This document shows, in pieces, positions 41,161-55,323 of a stretch of 64,000 nucleotides of DNA (its first letter is position 1; the number at the start of each line of letters is the position of its first letter). Under the pieces are notes generated by a model, which was given only the letters and a program-made list of their open reading frames with translations, was not told the DNA's origin and did no database searches. The stretch comes from Eurosta solidaginis (Eukaryota; Arthropoda; Insecta; Diptera; Tephritidae): positions 1-64,000 of the forward strand of contig NW_027137007.1 in the NCBI RefSeq assembly GCF_040869045.1. Reading direction: 5' to 3'. Made by a program: the position numbers and the translations under genes.

Positions 41161-43695
41161 AAAAATAAATCCGATTCTATCTTGCTTGGTTCAATAGATA
41201 TGTATACTTATCCCTTTTAGTCGGTTAACCCCACCCACTATGACGTAGAAATTGAACCATTAAAGATAGAGCCTTGGATCAGCTTGTGGATTAATACACA
41301 CAAAAAACCCTATCATCTGCAAAAACAAAATCGATTATATCTTGCTTGGTTCAATAGATATGGACACTTATCCCTTTCAGTCGGTTAACCCCACCCACAA
41401 TAGATATGGACACTTATACCTCTTAGTCGGTTAACCCCATCCACTTTGACGTATAAATTGAACCGTTAACGATAGAACCTTGTATCAGCTTGTGGATTAA
41501 TATACACATAAAAACCTACCATCTTCAAAAATAAAATCGATTCTATCTTGCTTGGTTCAATAGATATGGACACTTAACCCTTTTAGTCGGTTAACCCCAG
41601 CCAGTATGACGTATAAATTGAACCGTTACGATAGAACCTTGGATCAGCTTGTGGATTAATATACACATAAAAACCTACTATCTGCAAAAATAAATTCGAT
41701 TCTATCTTGCTTGGTTCAATAGATATGGACACTTACCCCTTTTAGTCGGTTAACCCCAACCAGTATGACGTAGAAATTGAACCGTTAGCGATAGAACCTT
41801 GGACCTGCTTGCGGATTAATACACACATAAAAACCTACCATCTGCAAAAATAAATTCAATTCTATCTTGCTTGGTTCAATAGATATGTATACTTATCCCT
41901 TTTAGTCGGTTAAGCCAACCCACTATGACGTAGAAATTGAACCATTAAAGATAGAGCCTTGGAGCAGTTTGTGGATTAATATACACATAAAAATCTATCA
42001 TCTTCAAAAACTAAATCTATTCTATCTTGCTTGGTTCAATAGATGTGGACACTTATCCCTTTTAGTAGGTTAGCCCCACCCACTTTGACGTAAAAATTGA
42101 ACCGTTAACGATAGAGCCTTGGATCAGCATGTGGATTAATATACACGTAAAAACCTATCATCTGCAAAAACAAAATCTATTCTATCTTGCTAGTTTCAAT
42201 AGATATGGACACTTATCCCTTTTAGTGGGTTAACCCCACCCACAATAGATATGGACACTTTTCCCTTTTAGTCGGTTAACCCCATTCACTTTGACGTAGA
42301 AATTGAACCGTTAACGAAGGAACCATGTATCAGCTTGTGGATTAATATACACATAAAAACCTACCATCTGCAAAAATAAAATCGATTCTATCTTGCTTGG
42401 TTCAATAGATATGGACACTTATCCCTTTTAGTAGGTTAACCCCACCCAGTATGAAGTAGAAATTGAACCGTTAGCGATAGAATCTTGGATCAGCTTTTGG
42501 ATTAATATACACATAAAAACCTACCATCTGCAAAAATAAATTCGATTCTATCTTGCTTGGTTCAATAGATATGTATACTTATCCCTTTTAGTCGGTTAAC
42601 CCCACCCACTATGACGTAGAAATTGAACCATTAAAGACAGAGCCTTGGATCAGCATGTGGATTAATATACACATAAAAATCTATCATCTTCAAAAACTAA
42701 ATCGATTCTATCTTGCTTGGTTCAATAGATGTGGATACTTATCCCTTTTAGTCGGTTGACCCCACCCATTTTGACGTAGAAATTGAACCGTTAAAGATAG
42801 AACCTTGGATCAGCTTGTGGATTAATATACACATAAAAACCTATCATCTGCAAAAACAAAATCTATTCTATCATGCTTGGTTCAATAGATGTGGACAATT
42901 ATCCCTTTTAGTCGGTTAACCCCACCCACAATAGATATGAACACTTATCCCTTTTAGTCGGTTAACCCCATCCACTTTACCGTAGAAATTGAACCGTTAA
43001 CGATAGAATCTTGTATCAGCTTGTGGATTAATATACACATAAAAACCTACCATCTGCAAAAATAAATTCGATTCTATCTTGCTTGGTTCAATAGATATGT
43101 ATACTTATCCCTTTTAGTCGGTTAACCCCACCCACTATGACGTAGAAATTGAACCATTAATGATAGAGCCTTGGATCAGCTTGGGGATTAATATAAACAT
43201 AAAAACCTATCATCTGAAAAACAAAATCGATTCTATTTTGCTTGGTTCAATAGATATGGATACTTATCCCTTTTAGTCGGTTAACCCCACCCACTATAAC
43301 GTAGAAATTGAACCGTTAACGATAGAACCTTAGATCAGCTTGTGGACCAATGTACACATAAAAACCTACCATCTGCAAAAATAAATTCGATTCTATCTTG
43401 CTTGGTTCAATAGATATGTATACTTATCCCTTTTAGTCGGTTAACCCAACCCACTATGACGTAGAAATTGAACCATTAAATATAGAGCCTTGGATCAGAT
43501 TGTGGATGAATACACACATAAAAACCTACCATCTGCAAAAATAAATTCGATTCTATCTTGCTTGTTTCAATAGATATGTATACTTACCCCTTTTTGTCGG
43601 TTAGCCCCACCCACTTTGACGTAGAAATTGTACCATTAAAGATGGAGCCTTTGATCAGCTTGTGGATAAATATACACATCAAAACCTATCATCTG

Positions 43696-45800
43696 AAAAA
43701 CAAAATCGATTCTATCTTGCTTGGTTCAATAGATATGTATACTTAACCCTTTAAGTCGGTTAACCCCACCCAGTATGACGTAGAAATTGAACAGTTAGCG
43801 ATAGAACCTTGGGTCAGCTTGTGGATTAATATACACATAAAAACCTACCATCTACAAAAATAAATTCGATTCTATCTTGCTTGGTTCAATAGATATGTAT
43901 ACTTATCCCTTTTAGTCGGTTAGCCCTACCCACTTTGACGTAGAAATTGAACCATTAAAGATAGAGCCTTGGATCAGCTTGTGGATTAATATACACATTA
44001 AAACCTATCATATGAAAAACAAAATCGATTCTATCTTGCTTGGTTCAATAGATATGGATACTTATCCCTTTTAGTCGGTTAACCCCACCCACTTTGACGT
44101 AGAAATTGAACCGTTAACGATAGAACCTTAAATCAGCTTTTGATTTAATATACATATAAAAGCCTATCATCTGCAAAAACACTTTGAGTAGAAATTGAAC
44201 CGTTAAAGATAGAACCTTAGATCAGCTTGTGGATTAATATACACATAACAGCCTATCATCTGCAAAAACAAAACCGATTCTATCTTGCTTGGTTCAATAG
44301 ATATGGATACTTATCCCTTTTAGTCGGTTAGCCCAACCCACTTTGACGTAGAAATTGAATCGTTAACGATAGAACCTTAAATCAGCTTTTGATTTAATAT
44401 ACATATAAAAGCCTATCATCTGCAAAAACACTTTGAGTAGAAATTGAACCGTTAACGATAGAACCTTGGATCAGCTTGTGGATTAATATACACATAAAAA
44501 CCCATCATCTGCAAAAACAAAATCGATTATATCTTGCTTGGTTCAATAGATATGGACACTTATCCCTTTTAGTCGGTTAACCCCACCGACAATAGATATG
44601 GACACTTTTCCCTTTTAGTTTATCTACAAAAATAAATTCGATTCTATCTTGCTTGGTTCAATAGATATGGAAACTTATCCCTTTTAGTCGGTTAACCCCA
44701 CCCAGTATGACGTAGAAATTGAACCGTTAACGATAGAACCTTAGGTCAGCTTGTGGATTAATATACACATAAAAACCTATCATCTGCAAAAACAAAATCG
44801 ATTCTATCTTGCTTTGTTCAATAGATGTGGACACTTATCCCTTTTAATCAGTTAACCCCACCCAGTATGACGTAGAAATTGAACCGTTAGCGATAGAACC
44901 TTGGATCAGCTTGTGGATTAATATAACATAAAAACCTATCATATGCAAAAACAAAATCGATTCTATCTTGCTGGTTCAGTAGATATGGATACTTATCCCT
45001 TTTAGTCGGTTAACCCCACCCAGTATGACGTAGAAATTGAACCGTTAGCGATAGAACCTTGGGTCTGCTTGTGGATTAATATACACATAAAAACCTACCA
45101 TCTGCAAAAATAAATTCGATTCTATCTTGCTTGGTTCAATAGTTATGTATACTTATCCATTTAGTCGGTTAACCCCACCCACTATAACGTAGCAATTGAA
45201 CCGTTAACGATAGAACCTTATATCAGCTTGTGGATTAATATAGCATAAAAACCTATCATATGCAAAAACAAAATCGATTCTATCTTGCTTGGTTCAGTAG
45301 ATATGGATACTTATCCCTTTTAGTCGGTTAACCCCACCCAGTATGACGTAGAAATTGAACCGTTAGCGATAGAACCTTGGGTCTGCTTGTGGATTAATAT
45401 ACACATAAAAACCTACCATCTGCAAAAATAAATTCGATTCTATCTTGCTTGGTTCAATAGATATGTATACTTATCCCTTTTAGTCGGTTAACCCCAACCA
45501 CTATGACGTAGAAATTGAACCACTAAAGATAGAGCCTTGGATCAGCTTGTGGATTAATACACACAAAAAACCCTATCATCTGCAAAAACAAAATCGATTC
45601 TATCTTGCTTGGTTCAATAGATATGGACACTTATCCCTTTCAGTCGGTTACCCCACCCACAATAGATATGGACACTTATACCTTTTAGTCGGTTAACCCC
45701 ATCCACTTTGACGTATAAATTGAACCGTTAACGATAGAACCTTGTATCAGCTTGTGGATTAATATACACATAAAAACCTACCATCTGCAAAAATAAAATC
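43696..45800. repeat. Family A block embedded in G copy 1
   Basis: From AAAAACAAAATCG at 43,696 it follows A copy 1 from its first base, including the 89, 160, 89 and 115-bp monomers in order and the dimer region (one full dimer instead of two). It leaves family A about 2.1 kb later near 45,800. The monomer before it (43,537-43,695) also matches the last monomer of the A unit, so the block spans an A-A unit junction and must derive from a tandem A array. Confidence 0.9.
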
Positions 45801-46359
45801 GATTCTATCTTGCTTGGTTCAATAGATATGGACACTTAACCCTTTTAGTCGGTTAACCCCAGCCAGTATGACGTATAAATTGAACCGTTAACGATAGAAC
45901 CTTGGATCAGCTTGTGGATTAATATACACATAAAAACCTACCATCTGCAAAAATAGATCCGATTCTATCTTGCTTGGTTCAATAGATATGTATACTTATC
46001 CCTTTTAGTCGGTTAACCCCACCCACTATGACGTAGAAATTGAACCATTAAAGATAGAGCCTTGGATCAGCTTGTGGATTAATACACACAAAAAACCCTA
46101 TCATCTGCAAAAACAAAATCGATTATATCTTGCTTGGTTCAATAGATATGGACACTTATCCCTTTCAGTCGGTTAACCCCACCCACAATAGATATGGACA
46201 CTTATACCTCTTAGTCGGTTAACCCCATCCACTTTGACGTAGAAATTGAACCGTTAACGATAGAACCTTGTATCAGCTTGTGGATTAATATACACATAAA
46301 AACCTACCATCTTCAAAAATAAAATCGATTCTATCTTGCTTGGTTCAATAGATATGGAC

Positions 46360-47500
46360 ACTTAACCCTTTAAGTCGGTTAACCCCACCCAGTATGACGT
46401 AGAAATTGAACCGTTAGCGATAGAACCTTGGGTCAGCTTGTGGATTAATATACACATAAAAACCTACCATCTACAAAAAGAAATTCGATTCTATCTTGCT
46501 TGGTTCAATAGATATGTATACTTATCCCTTTTAGTCGGTTAGCCCTACCCACTTTGACGTAGAAATTGAACCATTAAAGATAGAGCCTTGATTCAGCTTG
46601 TGGATTAATATACACATTAAAACCTATCATATGAAAAACAAAATCGATTCTATCTTGCTTGGTTCAATAGATATGGATACTTATCCCTTTTAGTCGGTTA
46701 ACCCCACCCACTTTGACGTAGAAATTGAACCGTTAACGATAGAACCTTAAATCAGCTTTTGATTTAATATACATATAAAAGCCTATCATCTGCAAAAACA
46801 CTTTGAGTAGAAATTGAACCGTTAAAGATAGAACCTTAGATCAGCTTGTGGATTAATATACACATAACAGCCTATCATCTGCAAAAACAAAACCGATTCT
46901 ATCTTGCTTGGTTCAATAGATATGGATACTTATCCCTTTTAGTCGGTTAGCCCAACCCACTTTGACGTAGAAATTGAATCGTTAACGATAGAACCTTAAA
47001 TCAGCTTTTGATTTAATATACATATAAAAGCCTATCATCTGCAAAAACACTTTGAGTAGAAATTGAACCGTTAACGATAGAACCTTGGATCAGCTTGTGG
47101 ATTAATATACACATAAAAACCCATCATCTGCAAAAACAAAATCGATTATATCTTGCTTGGTTCAATAGATATGGACACTTATCCCTTTTAGTCGGTTAAC
47201 CCCACCGACAATAGATATGGACACTTTTCCCTTTTAGTTTATCTACAAAAATAAATTCGATTCTATCTTGCTTGGTTCAATAGATATGGAAACTTATCCC
47301 TTTTAGTCGGTTAACCCCAACCAGTATGACGTAGAAATTGAACCGTTAACGATAGAACCTTAGATCAGCTTGTGGATTAATATACACATAAAAACCTATC
47401 ATCTGCAAAAACAAAATCGATTCTATCTTGCTTTGTTCAATAGATGTGGACACTTATCCCTTTTAATCAGTTAACCCCACCCAGTATGACGTAGAAATTG
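46360..47500. repeat. Second family A fragment in G copy 1
   Basis: Starting at CACTTAACCCTTTAAGTCGG (46,359), the sequence follows A copy 1 from about position 47 again, including both 89-bp monomers and the 115-bp monomer, to the T monomer (TTGCTTTGTTC at about 47,432). It then switches inside the monomer to GAATCGTTAACG, as in an earlier A monomer. It is a second, shorter copy of the A front within the same 8-kb unit. Confidence 0.85.
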
Positions 47501-47503
47501 AAT

Positions 47504-48665
47504 CGTTAACGATAGAACCTTAAATCAGCTTTTGATTTAATATACATATAAAAGCCTATCATCTGCAAAAACACTTTGAGTAGAAATTGAACCGTTAACG
47601 ATAGAACCTTGGATCAGCTTGTGGATTAATATACACATAAAAACCCATCATCTGCAAAAACAAAATCGATTCTATCTTGCTTGGTTCAATAGATATGGAC
47701 ACTTATCCCTTTCAGTCGGTTACCCCACCCACAATAGATATGGACACTTATACCTTTTAGTCGGTTAACCCCACCCACTTTGACGTAGAAATTGAACCGT
47801 TAACGATAGAACCTTGTATCAGCTTGTGGATTAATATACACATAAAAACCTACCATCTCCAAGAATAAAATCGATTCTATCTTGCTTGATTCAATAGATA
47901 TGGACACTTACCCCTTTTAGTCGGTTAACCCCAACCAGTATGACGTAGAAATTGAACCGTTAACGATAGAACCTTGGATCAGCTTGTGGATTAATATACA
48001 CATAAAAACCTATAATTTGCAAAAACAAAATCGATTCTATCTTGCTTGGTTCAATAGATATGGACACTTATCGCTTTTAGTCGGTTAACCCCACCCACAA
48101 TAGATATGGACACTTATCCCTTTTAGTCGGTTAGCCCCATCCACTTTGACGTAGAAATTGAACCGTTAACGATAGAACCTTAAATCAGCTTTTGATTTAA
48201 TATACATATAAAAGCCTATCATCTGCAAAAACACTTTGAGTAGAAATTGAACCGTTAACGATAGAACCTTGGATCAGCTTGTGGATTAATATACACATAA
48301 AAACCCATCATCTGCAAAAACAAAATCGATTCTATCTTGCTTGGTTCAATAGATATGGACACTTATCCCTTTCAGTCGGTTACCCCACCCACAATAGATA
48401 TGGACACTTATACCTTTTAGTCGGTTAACCCCACCCACTTTGACGTAGAAATTGAACCGTTAACGATAGAACCTTGTATCAGCTTGTGGATTAATATACA
48501 CATAAAAACCTACCATCTCCAAGAATAAAATCGATTCTATCTTGCTTGATTCAATAGATATGGACACTTACCCCTTTTAGTCGGTTAACCCCAACCAGTA
48601 TGACGTAGAAATTGAACCGTTAACGATAGAACCTTGGATCAGCTTGTGGATTAATATACACATAA
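47504..48665. repeat. 660-bp tandem duplication, 502 bp identical
   Basis: The stretch 47,504-48,005 is repeated at 48,164-48,665 with no difference that I could find over 502 bp, at a spacing of 660 bp. It starts at GTTAACGATAGAACCTTAAA and includes an 89-bp monomer, a long monomer with GTTACCCCACCC and two F-type monomers with CATCTCCAAGAATAAAATC. The flanks diverge at once on both sides (CATAAAAACCTATAA versus CATAACGGCCTATC). The repeat combines A-type and F-type monomers. Confidence 0.9.
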
Positions 48666-49204
48666 CGGCCTATCATCTGCAAAAACAAAACCGATTCTAT
48701 CTTGCTTGGTTCAATAGATATGGATACTTATCCCTTTTAGTCGGTTAGCCCAACCCACTTTGACGTAGAAATTGAATCGTTAACGATAGAACCTTAAATC
48801 AGCTTTTGATTTAATATACATATAAAAGCCTATCATCTGCAAAAACACTTTGAGTAGAAATTGAACCGTTAACGATAGAACCTTGGATCAGCTTGTGGAT
48901 TAATATACACATAAAAACCCATCATCTGCAAAAACAAAATCGATTATATCTTGCTTGGTTCAATAGATATGGACACTTATCCCTTTTAGTCGGTTAACCC
49001 CACCGACAATAGATATGGACACTTTTCCCTTTTAGTTTATCTACAAAAATAAATTCGATTCTATCTTGCTTGGTTCAATAGATATGGAAACTTATCCCTT
49101 TTAGTCGGTTAACCCCAACCAGTATGACGTAGAAATTGAACCGTTAACGATAGAACCTTAGATCAGCTTGTGGATTAATATACACATAAAAACCTACCAT
49201 CTGC

Positions 49205-52200
49205 AAAAATAAATCCGATTCTATCTTGCTTGGTTCAATAGATATGTATACTTATCCCTTTTAGTCGGTTAACCCCACCCACTATGACGTAGAAATTGAA
49301 CCATTAAAGATAGAGCCTTGGATCAGCTTGTGGATTAATACACACAAAAAACCCTATCATCTGCAAAAACAAAATCGATTATATCTTGCTTGGTTCAATA
49401 GATATGGACACTTATCCCTTTCAGTCGGTTAACCCCACCCACAATAGATATGGACACTTATACCTCTTAGTCGGTTAACCCCATCCACTTTGACGTAGAA
49501 ATTTAACCGTTAACGATAGAACCTTGTATCAGCTTGTGGATTAATATACACATAAAAACCTACCATCTTCAAAAATAAAATCGATTCTATCTTGCTTGGT
49601 TCAATAGATATGGACACTTAACCCTTTTAGTCGGTTAACCCCAGCCAGTATGACGTATAAATTGAACCGTTACGATAGAACCTTGGATCAGCTTGTGGAT
49701 TAATATACACATAAAAACCTACTATCTGCAAAAATAAATTCGATTCTATCTTGCTTGGTTCAATAGATATGGACACTTACCCCTTTTAGTCGGTTAACCC
49801 CAACCAGTATGACGTAGAAATTGAACCGTTAGCGATAGAACCTTGGACCGGCTTGCGGATTAATACACACATAAAAACCTACCATCTGCAAAAATAAATT
49901 CAATTCTATCTTGCTTGGTTCAATAGATATGTATACTTATCCCTTTTAGTCGGTTAAGCCAACCCACTATGACGTAGAAATTGAACCATTAAAGATAGAG
50001 CCTTGGAGCAGTTTGTGGATTAATATACACATAAAAACCTATCATTTTCAAAAACAAAATCGATTCTATCATGCTTGGTTCGATAGATGTGGACACTTAT
50101 CCCTTTTAGTAGGTTAGCTCCACCCACTTTGACGTAAAAATTGAACCGTTAACGATAGAGCCTTGGATCAGCATGTGGATTAATATACACGTAAAAACCT
50201 ATCATCTGCAAAAACAAAATCTATTCTATCTTGCTAGTTTCAATAGATATGGACACTTATCCCTTTTAGTGGGTTAACCCCACCCACAATAGATATGGAC
50301 ACTTTTCCCTTTTAGTCGGTTAACCCCATTCACTTTGACGTAGAAATTGAACCGTTAACGAAGGAACCATGTATCAGCTTGTGGATTAATATACACATAA
50401 AAACCTACCATCTGCAAAAATAAAATCGATTCTATCTTGCTTGGTTCAATAGATATGGACACTTATCCCTTTTAGTAGGTTAACCCCACCCAGTATGAAG
50501 TAGAAATTGAACCGTTAGCGATAGAATCTTGGATCAGCTTTTGGATTAATATACACATAAAAACCTACCATCTGCAAAAATAAATTCGATTCTATCTTGC
50601 TTGGTTCAATAGATATGTATACTTATCCCTTTTAGTCGGTTAACCCCACCCACTATGACGTAGAAATTGAACCATTAAAGACAGAGCCTTGGATCAGCAT
50701 GTGGATTAATATACACATAAAAATCTATCATCTTCAGAAACTAAATCGATTCTATCTTGCTTGGTTCAATAGATGTGGATACTTATCCCTTTTAGTCGGT
50801 TGACCCCACCCATTTTGACGTAGAAATTGAACCGTTAAAGATAGAACCTTGGATCAGCTTGTGGATTAATATACACATAAAAACCTATCATCTGCAAAAA
50901 CAAAATCTATTCTATCATGCTTGGTTCAATAGATGTGGACAATTATCCCTTTTAGTCGGTTAACCCCACCCACAATAGATATGAACACTTATCCCTTTTA
51001 GTCGGTTAACCCCATCCACTTTACCGTAGAAATTGAACCGTTAACGATAGAATCTTGTATCAGCTTGTGGATTAATATACACATAAAAACCTACCATCTG
51101 CAAAAATAAATTCGATTCTATCTTGCTTGGTTCAATAGATATGTATACTTATCCCTTTTAGTCGGTTAACCCCACCCACTATGACGTAGAAATTGAACCA
51201 TTAATGATAGAGCCTTGGATCAGCTTGGGGATTAATATAAACATAAAAACCTATCATCTGAAAAACAAAATCGATTCTATTTTGCTTGGTTCAATAGATA
51301 TGGATACTTATCCCTTTTAGTCGGTTAACCCCACCCACTATAACGTAGAAATTGAACCGTTAACGATAGAACCTTAGATCAGCTTGTGGACCAATGTACA
51401 CATAAAAACCTACCATCTGCAAAAATAAATTCGATTCTATCTTGCTTGGTTCAATAGATATGTATACTTATCCCTTTTAGTCGGTTAACCCAACCCACTA
51501 TGACGTAGAAATTGAACCATTAAATATAGAGCCTTGGATCAGATTGTGGATGAATACACACATAAAAACCTACCATCTGCAAAAATAAATTCGATTCTAT
51601 CTTGCTTGTTTCAATAGATATGTATACTTACCCCTTTTTGTCGGTTAGCCCCACCCACTTTGACGTAGAAATTGAACCATTAAAGATAGAGCCTTTGATC
51701 AGCTTGTGGATAAATATACACATCAAAACCTATCATCTGAAAAACAAAATCGATTCTATCTTGCTTGGTTCAATAGATATGTATACTTAACCCTTTAAGT
51801 CGGTTAACCCCACCCAGTATGACGTAGAAATTGAACCGTTAGCGATAGAACCTTGGGTCAGCTTGTGGATTAATATACACATAAAAACCTACCATCTACA
51901 AAAATAAATTCGATTCTATCTTGCTTGGTTCAATAGATATGTATACTTATCCCTTTTAGTCGGTTAGCCCTACCCACTTTGACGTAGAAATTGAACCATT
52001 AAAGATAGAGCCTTGGATCAGCTTGTGGATTAATATACACATTAAAACCTATCATATGAAAAACAAAATCGATTCTATCTTGCTTGGTTCAATAGATATG
52101 GATACTTATCCCTTTTAGTCGGTTAACCCCACCCACTTTGACGTAGAAATTGAACCGTTAACGATAGAACCTTAAATCAGCTTTTGATTTAATATACATA

Positions 52201-54151
52201 TAAAAGCCTATCATCTGCAAAAACACTTTGAGTAGAAATTGAACCGTTAAAGATAGAACCTTAGATCAGCTTGTGGATTAATATACACATAACAGCCTAT
52301 CATCTGCAAAAACAAAACCGATTCTATCTTGCTTGGTTCAATAGATATGGATACTTATCCCTTTTAGTCGGTTAGCCCAACCCACTTTGACGTAGAAATT
52401 GAATCGTTAACGATAGAACCTTAAATCAGCTTTTGATTTAATATACATATAAAAGCCTATCATCTGCAAAAACACTTTGAGTAGAAATTGAACCGTTAAC
52501 GATAGAACCTTGGATCAGCTTGTGGATTAATATACACATAAAAGCCCATCATCTGCAAAAACAAAATCGATTATATCTTGCTTGGTTCAATAGATATGGA
52601 CACTTATCCCTTTTAGTCGGTTAACCCCACCGACAATAGATATGGACACTTTTCCCTTTTAGTTTATCTACAAAAATAAATTCGATTCTATCTTGCTTGG
52701 TTCAATAGATATGGAAACTTATCCCTTTTAGTCGGTTAACCCCACCCAGTATGACGTAGAAATTGAACCGTTAACGATAGAACCTTATATCAGCTTGTGG
52801 ATTAATATACACATAAAAACCTATCATCTGCAAAAACAAAATCGATTCTATCTTGCTTTGTTCAATAGATGTGGACACTTATCCCTTTTAATCAGTTAAC
52901 CCCACCCAGTATGACGTAGAAATTGAACCGTTAGCGATAGAACCTTGGATCAGCTTGTGGATTAATATAACATAAAAACCTATCATATGCAAAAACAAAA
53001 TCGATTCTATCTTGCTTGGTTCAGTAGATATGGATACTTATCCCTTTTAGTCGGTTAACCCCACCCAGTATGACGTAGAAATTGAACCGTTAGCGATAGA
53101 ACCTTGGGTCTGCTTGTGGATTAATATACACATAAAAACCTACCATCTGCAAAAATAAATTCGATTCTATCTTGCTTGGTTCAATAGATATGTATACTTA
53201 TCCATTTAGTCGGTTAAACCCACCCACTATAACGTAGCAATTGAACCGTTAACGATAGAACCGTATATCAGCTTGTGGATTAATATAACATAAAAACCTA
53301 TCATATGCAAAAACAAAATCGATTCTATCTTGCTTGGTTCAGTAGATATGGATACTTATCCCTTTTAGTCGGTTAACCCCACCCAGTATGACGTAGAAAT
53401 TGAACCGTTAGCGGTAGAACCTTGGGTCTGCTTGTGGATTAATATACACATAAAAACCTACCATCTGCAAAAATAAATTCGATTCTATCTTGCTTGGTTC
53501 AATAGTTATGTATACTTATCCATTTAGTCGGTTAACCCCACCCACTATAACGTAGCAATTGAACCGTTAACGATAGAACCTTATATCAGCTTGTGGATTA
53601 ATATAACATAAAAACCTATCATATGCAAAAACAAAATCGATTCTATCTTGCTTGGTTCAGTAGATATGGATACTTATCCCTTTTAGTCGGTTAACCCCAC
53701 CCAGTATGACGTAGAAATTGAACCGTTAGCGATAGAACCTTGGGTCTGCTTGTGGATTAATATACACATAAAAACCTACCATCTGCAAAAATAAATTCGA
53801 TTCTATCTTGCTTGGTTCAATAGATATGTATACTTATCCCTTTTAGTCGGTTAACCCCAACCACTATGACGTAGAAATTGAACCACTAAAGATAGAGCCT
53901 TGGATCAGCTTGTGGATTAATACACACAAAAAACCCTATCATCTGCAAAAACAAAATCGATTCTATCTTGCTTGGTTCAATAGATATGGACACTTATCCC
54001 TTTCAGTCGGTTACCCCACCCACAATAGATATGGACACTTATACCTTTTAGTCGGTTAACCCCATCCACTTTGACGTATAAATTGAACCGTTAACGATAG
54101 AACCTTGTATCAGCTTGTGGATTAATACACACATAAAAACCTACCATCTGC
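49205..54151. repeat. HOR family G, copy 2, incomplete
   Basis: It follows G copy 1 at offset 8,044 to the dimer region and at 8,363 after it, because it has two full dimers rather than one (a 318-319 bp difference). It includes the G-specific front (49,205-51,739) and the family A block (51,740 onward). Differences from copy 1 are more numerous near 50,035-50,090. Homology ends near 54,300, inside the next duplicated block, so the last 3 kb of the unit are missing. Confidence 0.87.
51740..53900. repeat. Family A block embedded in G copy 2
   Basis: It is the counterpart of the block at 43,696: the A unit from its first base, with the same 89, 160, 89, 115-bp order, and two full dimers (anchors at 53,024, 53,342 and 53,660). 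The second dimer half keeps CCATTTAGTCGG and AACGTAGCAATTG. Confidence 0.9.
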
Positions 54152-55323
54152 AAAAATAAAATCGATTCTATCTTGCTTGGTTCAATAGATATGGACACTT
54201 AACCCTTTTAGTCGGTTAACCCCAGCCAGTATGACGTATAAATTGAACCGTTACGATAGAACCTTAGATCAGCTTGTGGATTAATATACACATAAAAACC
54301 TACCATCTGCAAAAATAAATTCGATTCTATCTTGCTTGGTTCAATAGATATGGACACTTATCCCTTTTAGTAGGTTAACCCCACCCAGTATGAAGTAAAA
54401 ATTGAAACGTTAGCGATAGAACCTTGGATCAGCTTTTGGATTAATATACACATAAAAGCCTACCATCTGCAAAAATAAATTCGATTCTATCTTGCTTGGT
54501 TCAATAGATATGGACACTTACCCCTTTTAGTCGGTTAACCCCAACCAGTATGACGTAGGTAGAAATTGAACCGTTAGCGATAGAACCTTGGACCGCCTTG
54601 CGGATTAATATACACATAAAAACCTACCATCCGCAAAAATAAATTCAATTTTATCTTGCTTGGTTCAATAGATATGTATACTTATCCCTTTTAGTCGGTT
54701 AACCCCACCCACTATGACGTAGAAATTGAACCATTAAAGATAGAGCCTTGGATGAATTTGTGGATTAATATACACATAAAAACCTATCATTTGCAAAAAC
54801 AAAATCGATTCTATCATGCTTGGTTCAATAGATGTGGACACTTATCCCTTTTAGTAGGTTAGCCCCACCCACTTTGACGTAAAAATTGAACCGTTAACGA
54901 TAGAGCCTTGGATCAGCATGTGGATTAATATAAACGTAAAAACCTATCATCTGCAAAAACAAAATCTATTCTATCTTGCTTGGTTCAATAGATATGGACA
55001 CTTATCCCTTTTAGTCGGTTAACCAGACCCAAAATAGATATGGACACTTTTCCCATTTAGTCAGTTAACCCCATCCACTTTGACGTAGAAATTGAACCGT
55101 TAACGAAGGAACCATGTATCAGCTTGTGGATTAATATACACATTAAAACCTATCATATGAAAAACAAAATCGATTCTATCTTGCTTGGTTCAATAGATAT
55201 GGATACTTATCCCTTTTAGTCGGTTAACCCCAACCAGTATGACGTAGGTAGAAATTGAACCGTTAGCGATAGAACCTTGGACCGGCTTGTGGATTAATAT
55301 ACACATAAAAACCTACCATCTGC
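54152..55323. repeat. 1,172-bp tandem repeat, copy 1 (family H)
   Basis: Anchors recur at 1,172 bp: the boundary TGCAAAAATAAAATCG at 54,149 and 55,321, and a 4-bp duplication GACGTAGGTAGAAATTG at 54,555/55,727 and 55,244/56,416. Within a copy the two GTAGGTAG monomers are 689 bp apart. Other marks are TGAAGTAAAAATTGAAACG and AACCAGACCCAAAATAG. One of the two is a private form of the long-monomer join (ACCCAAAATAG in place of ACCCACAATAG). Confidence 0.88.

Larger units (their letters stand above)
41161..49204. repeat. HOR family G, copy 1 (8,044 bp, composite)
   Basis: It starts at AAAAATAAATCCGATTC; the next copy starts at 49,205, a period of 8,044 bp. Its first 2.5 kb are G-specific monomers (markers AGTAGGTTAGCCCC, GAAGGAACCATG, GGTTGACCCC). 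From 43,696 it carries a block of family A, from about 46,360 a second partial A block, and at 47,504-48,665 a duplicated stretch mixing A and F monomers. The unit is therefore a composite built from older families. Confidence 0.88.
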
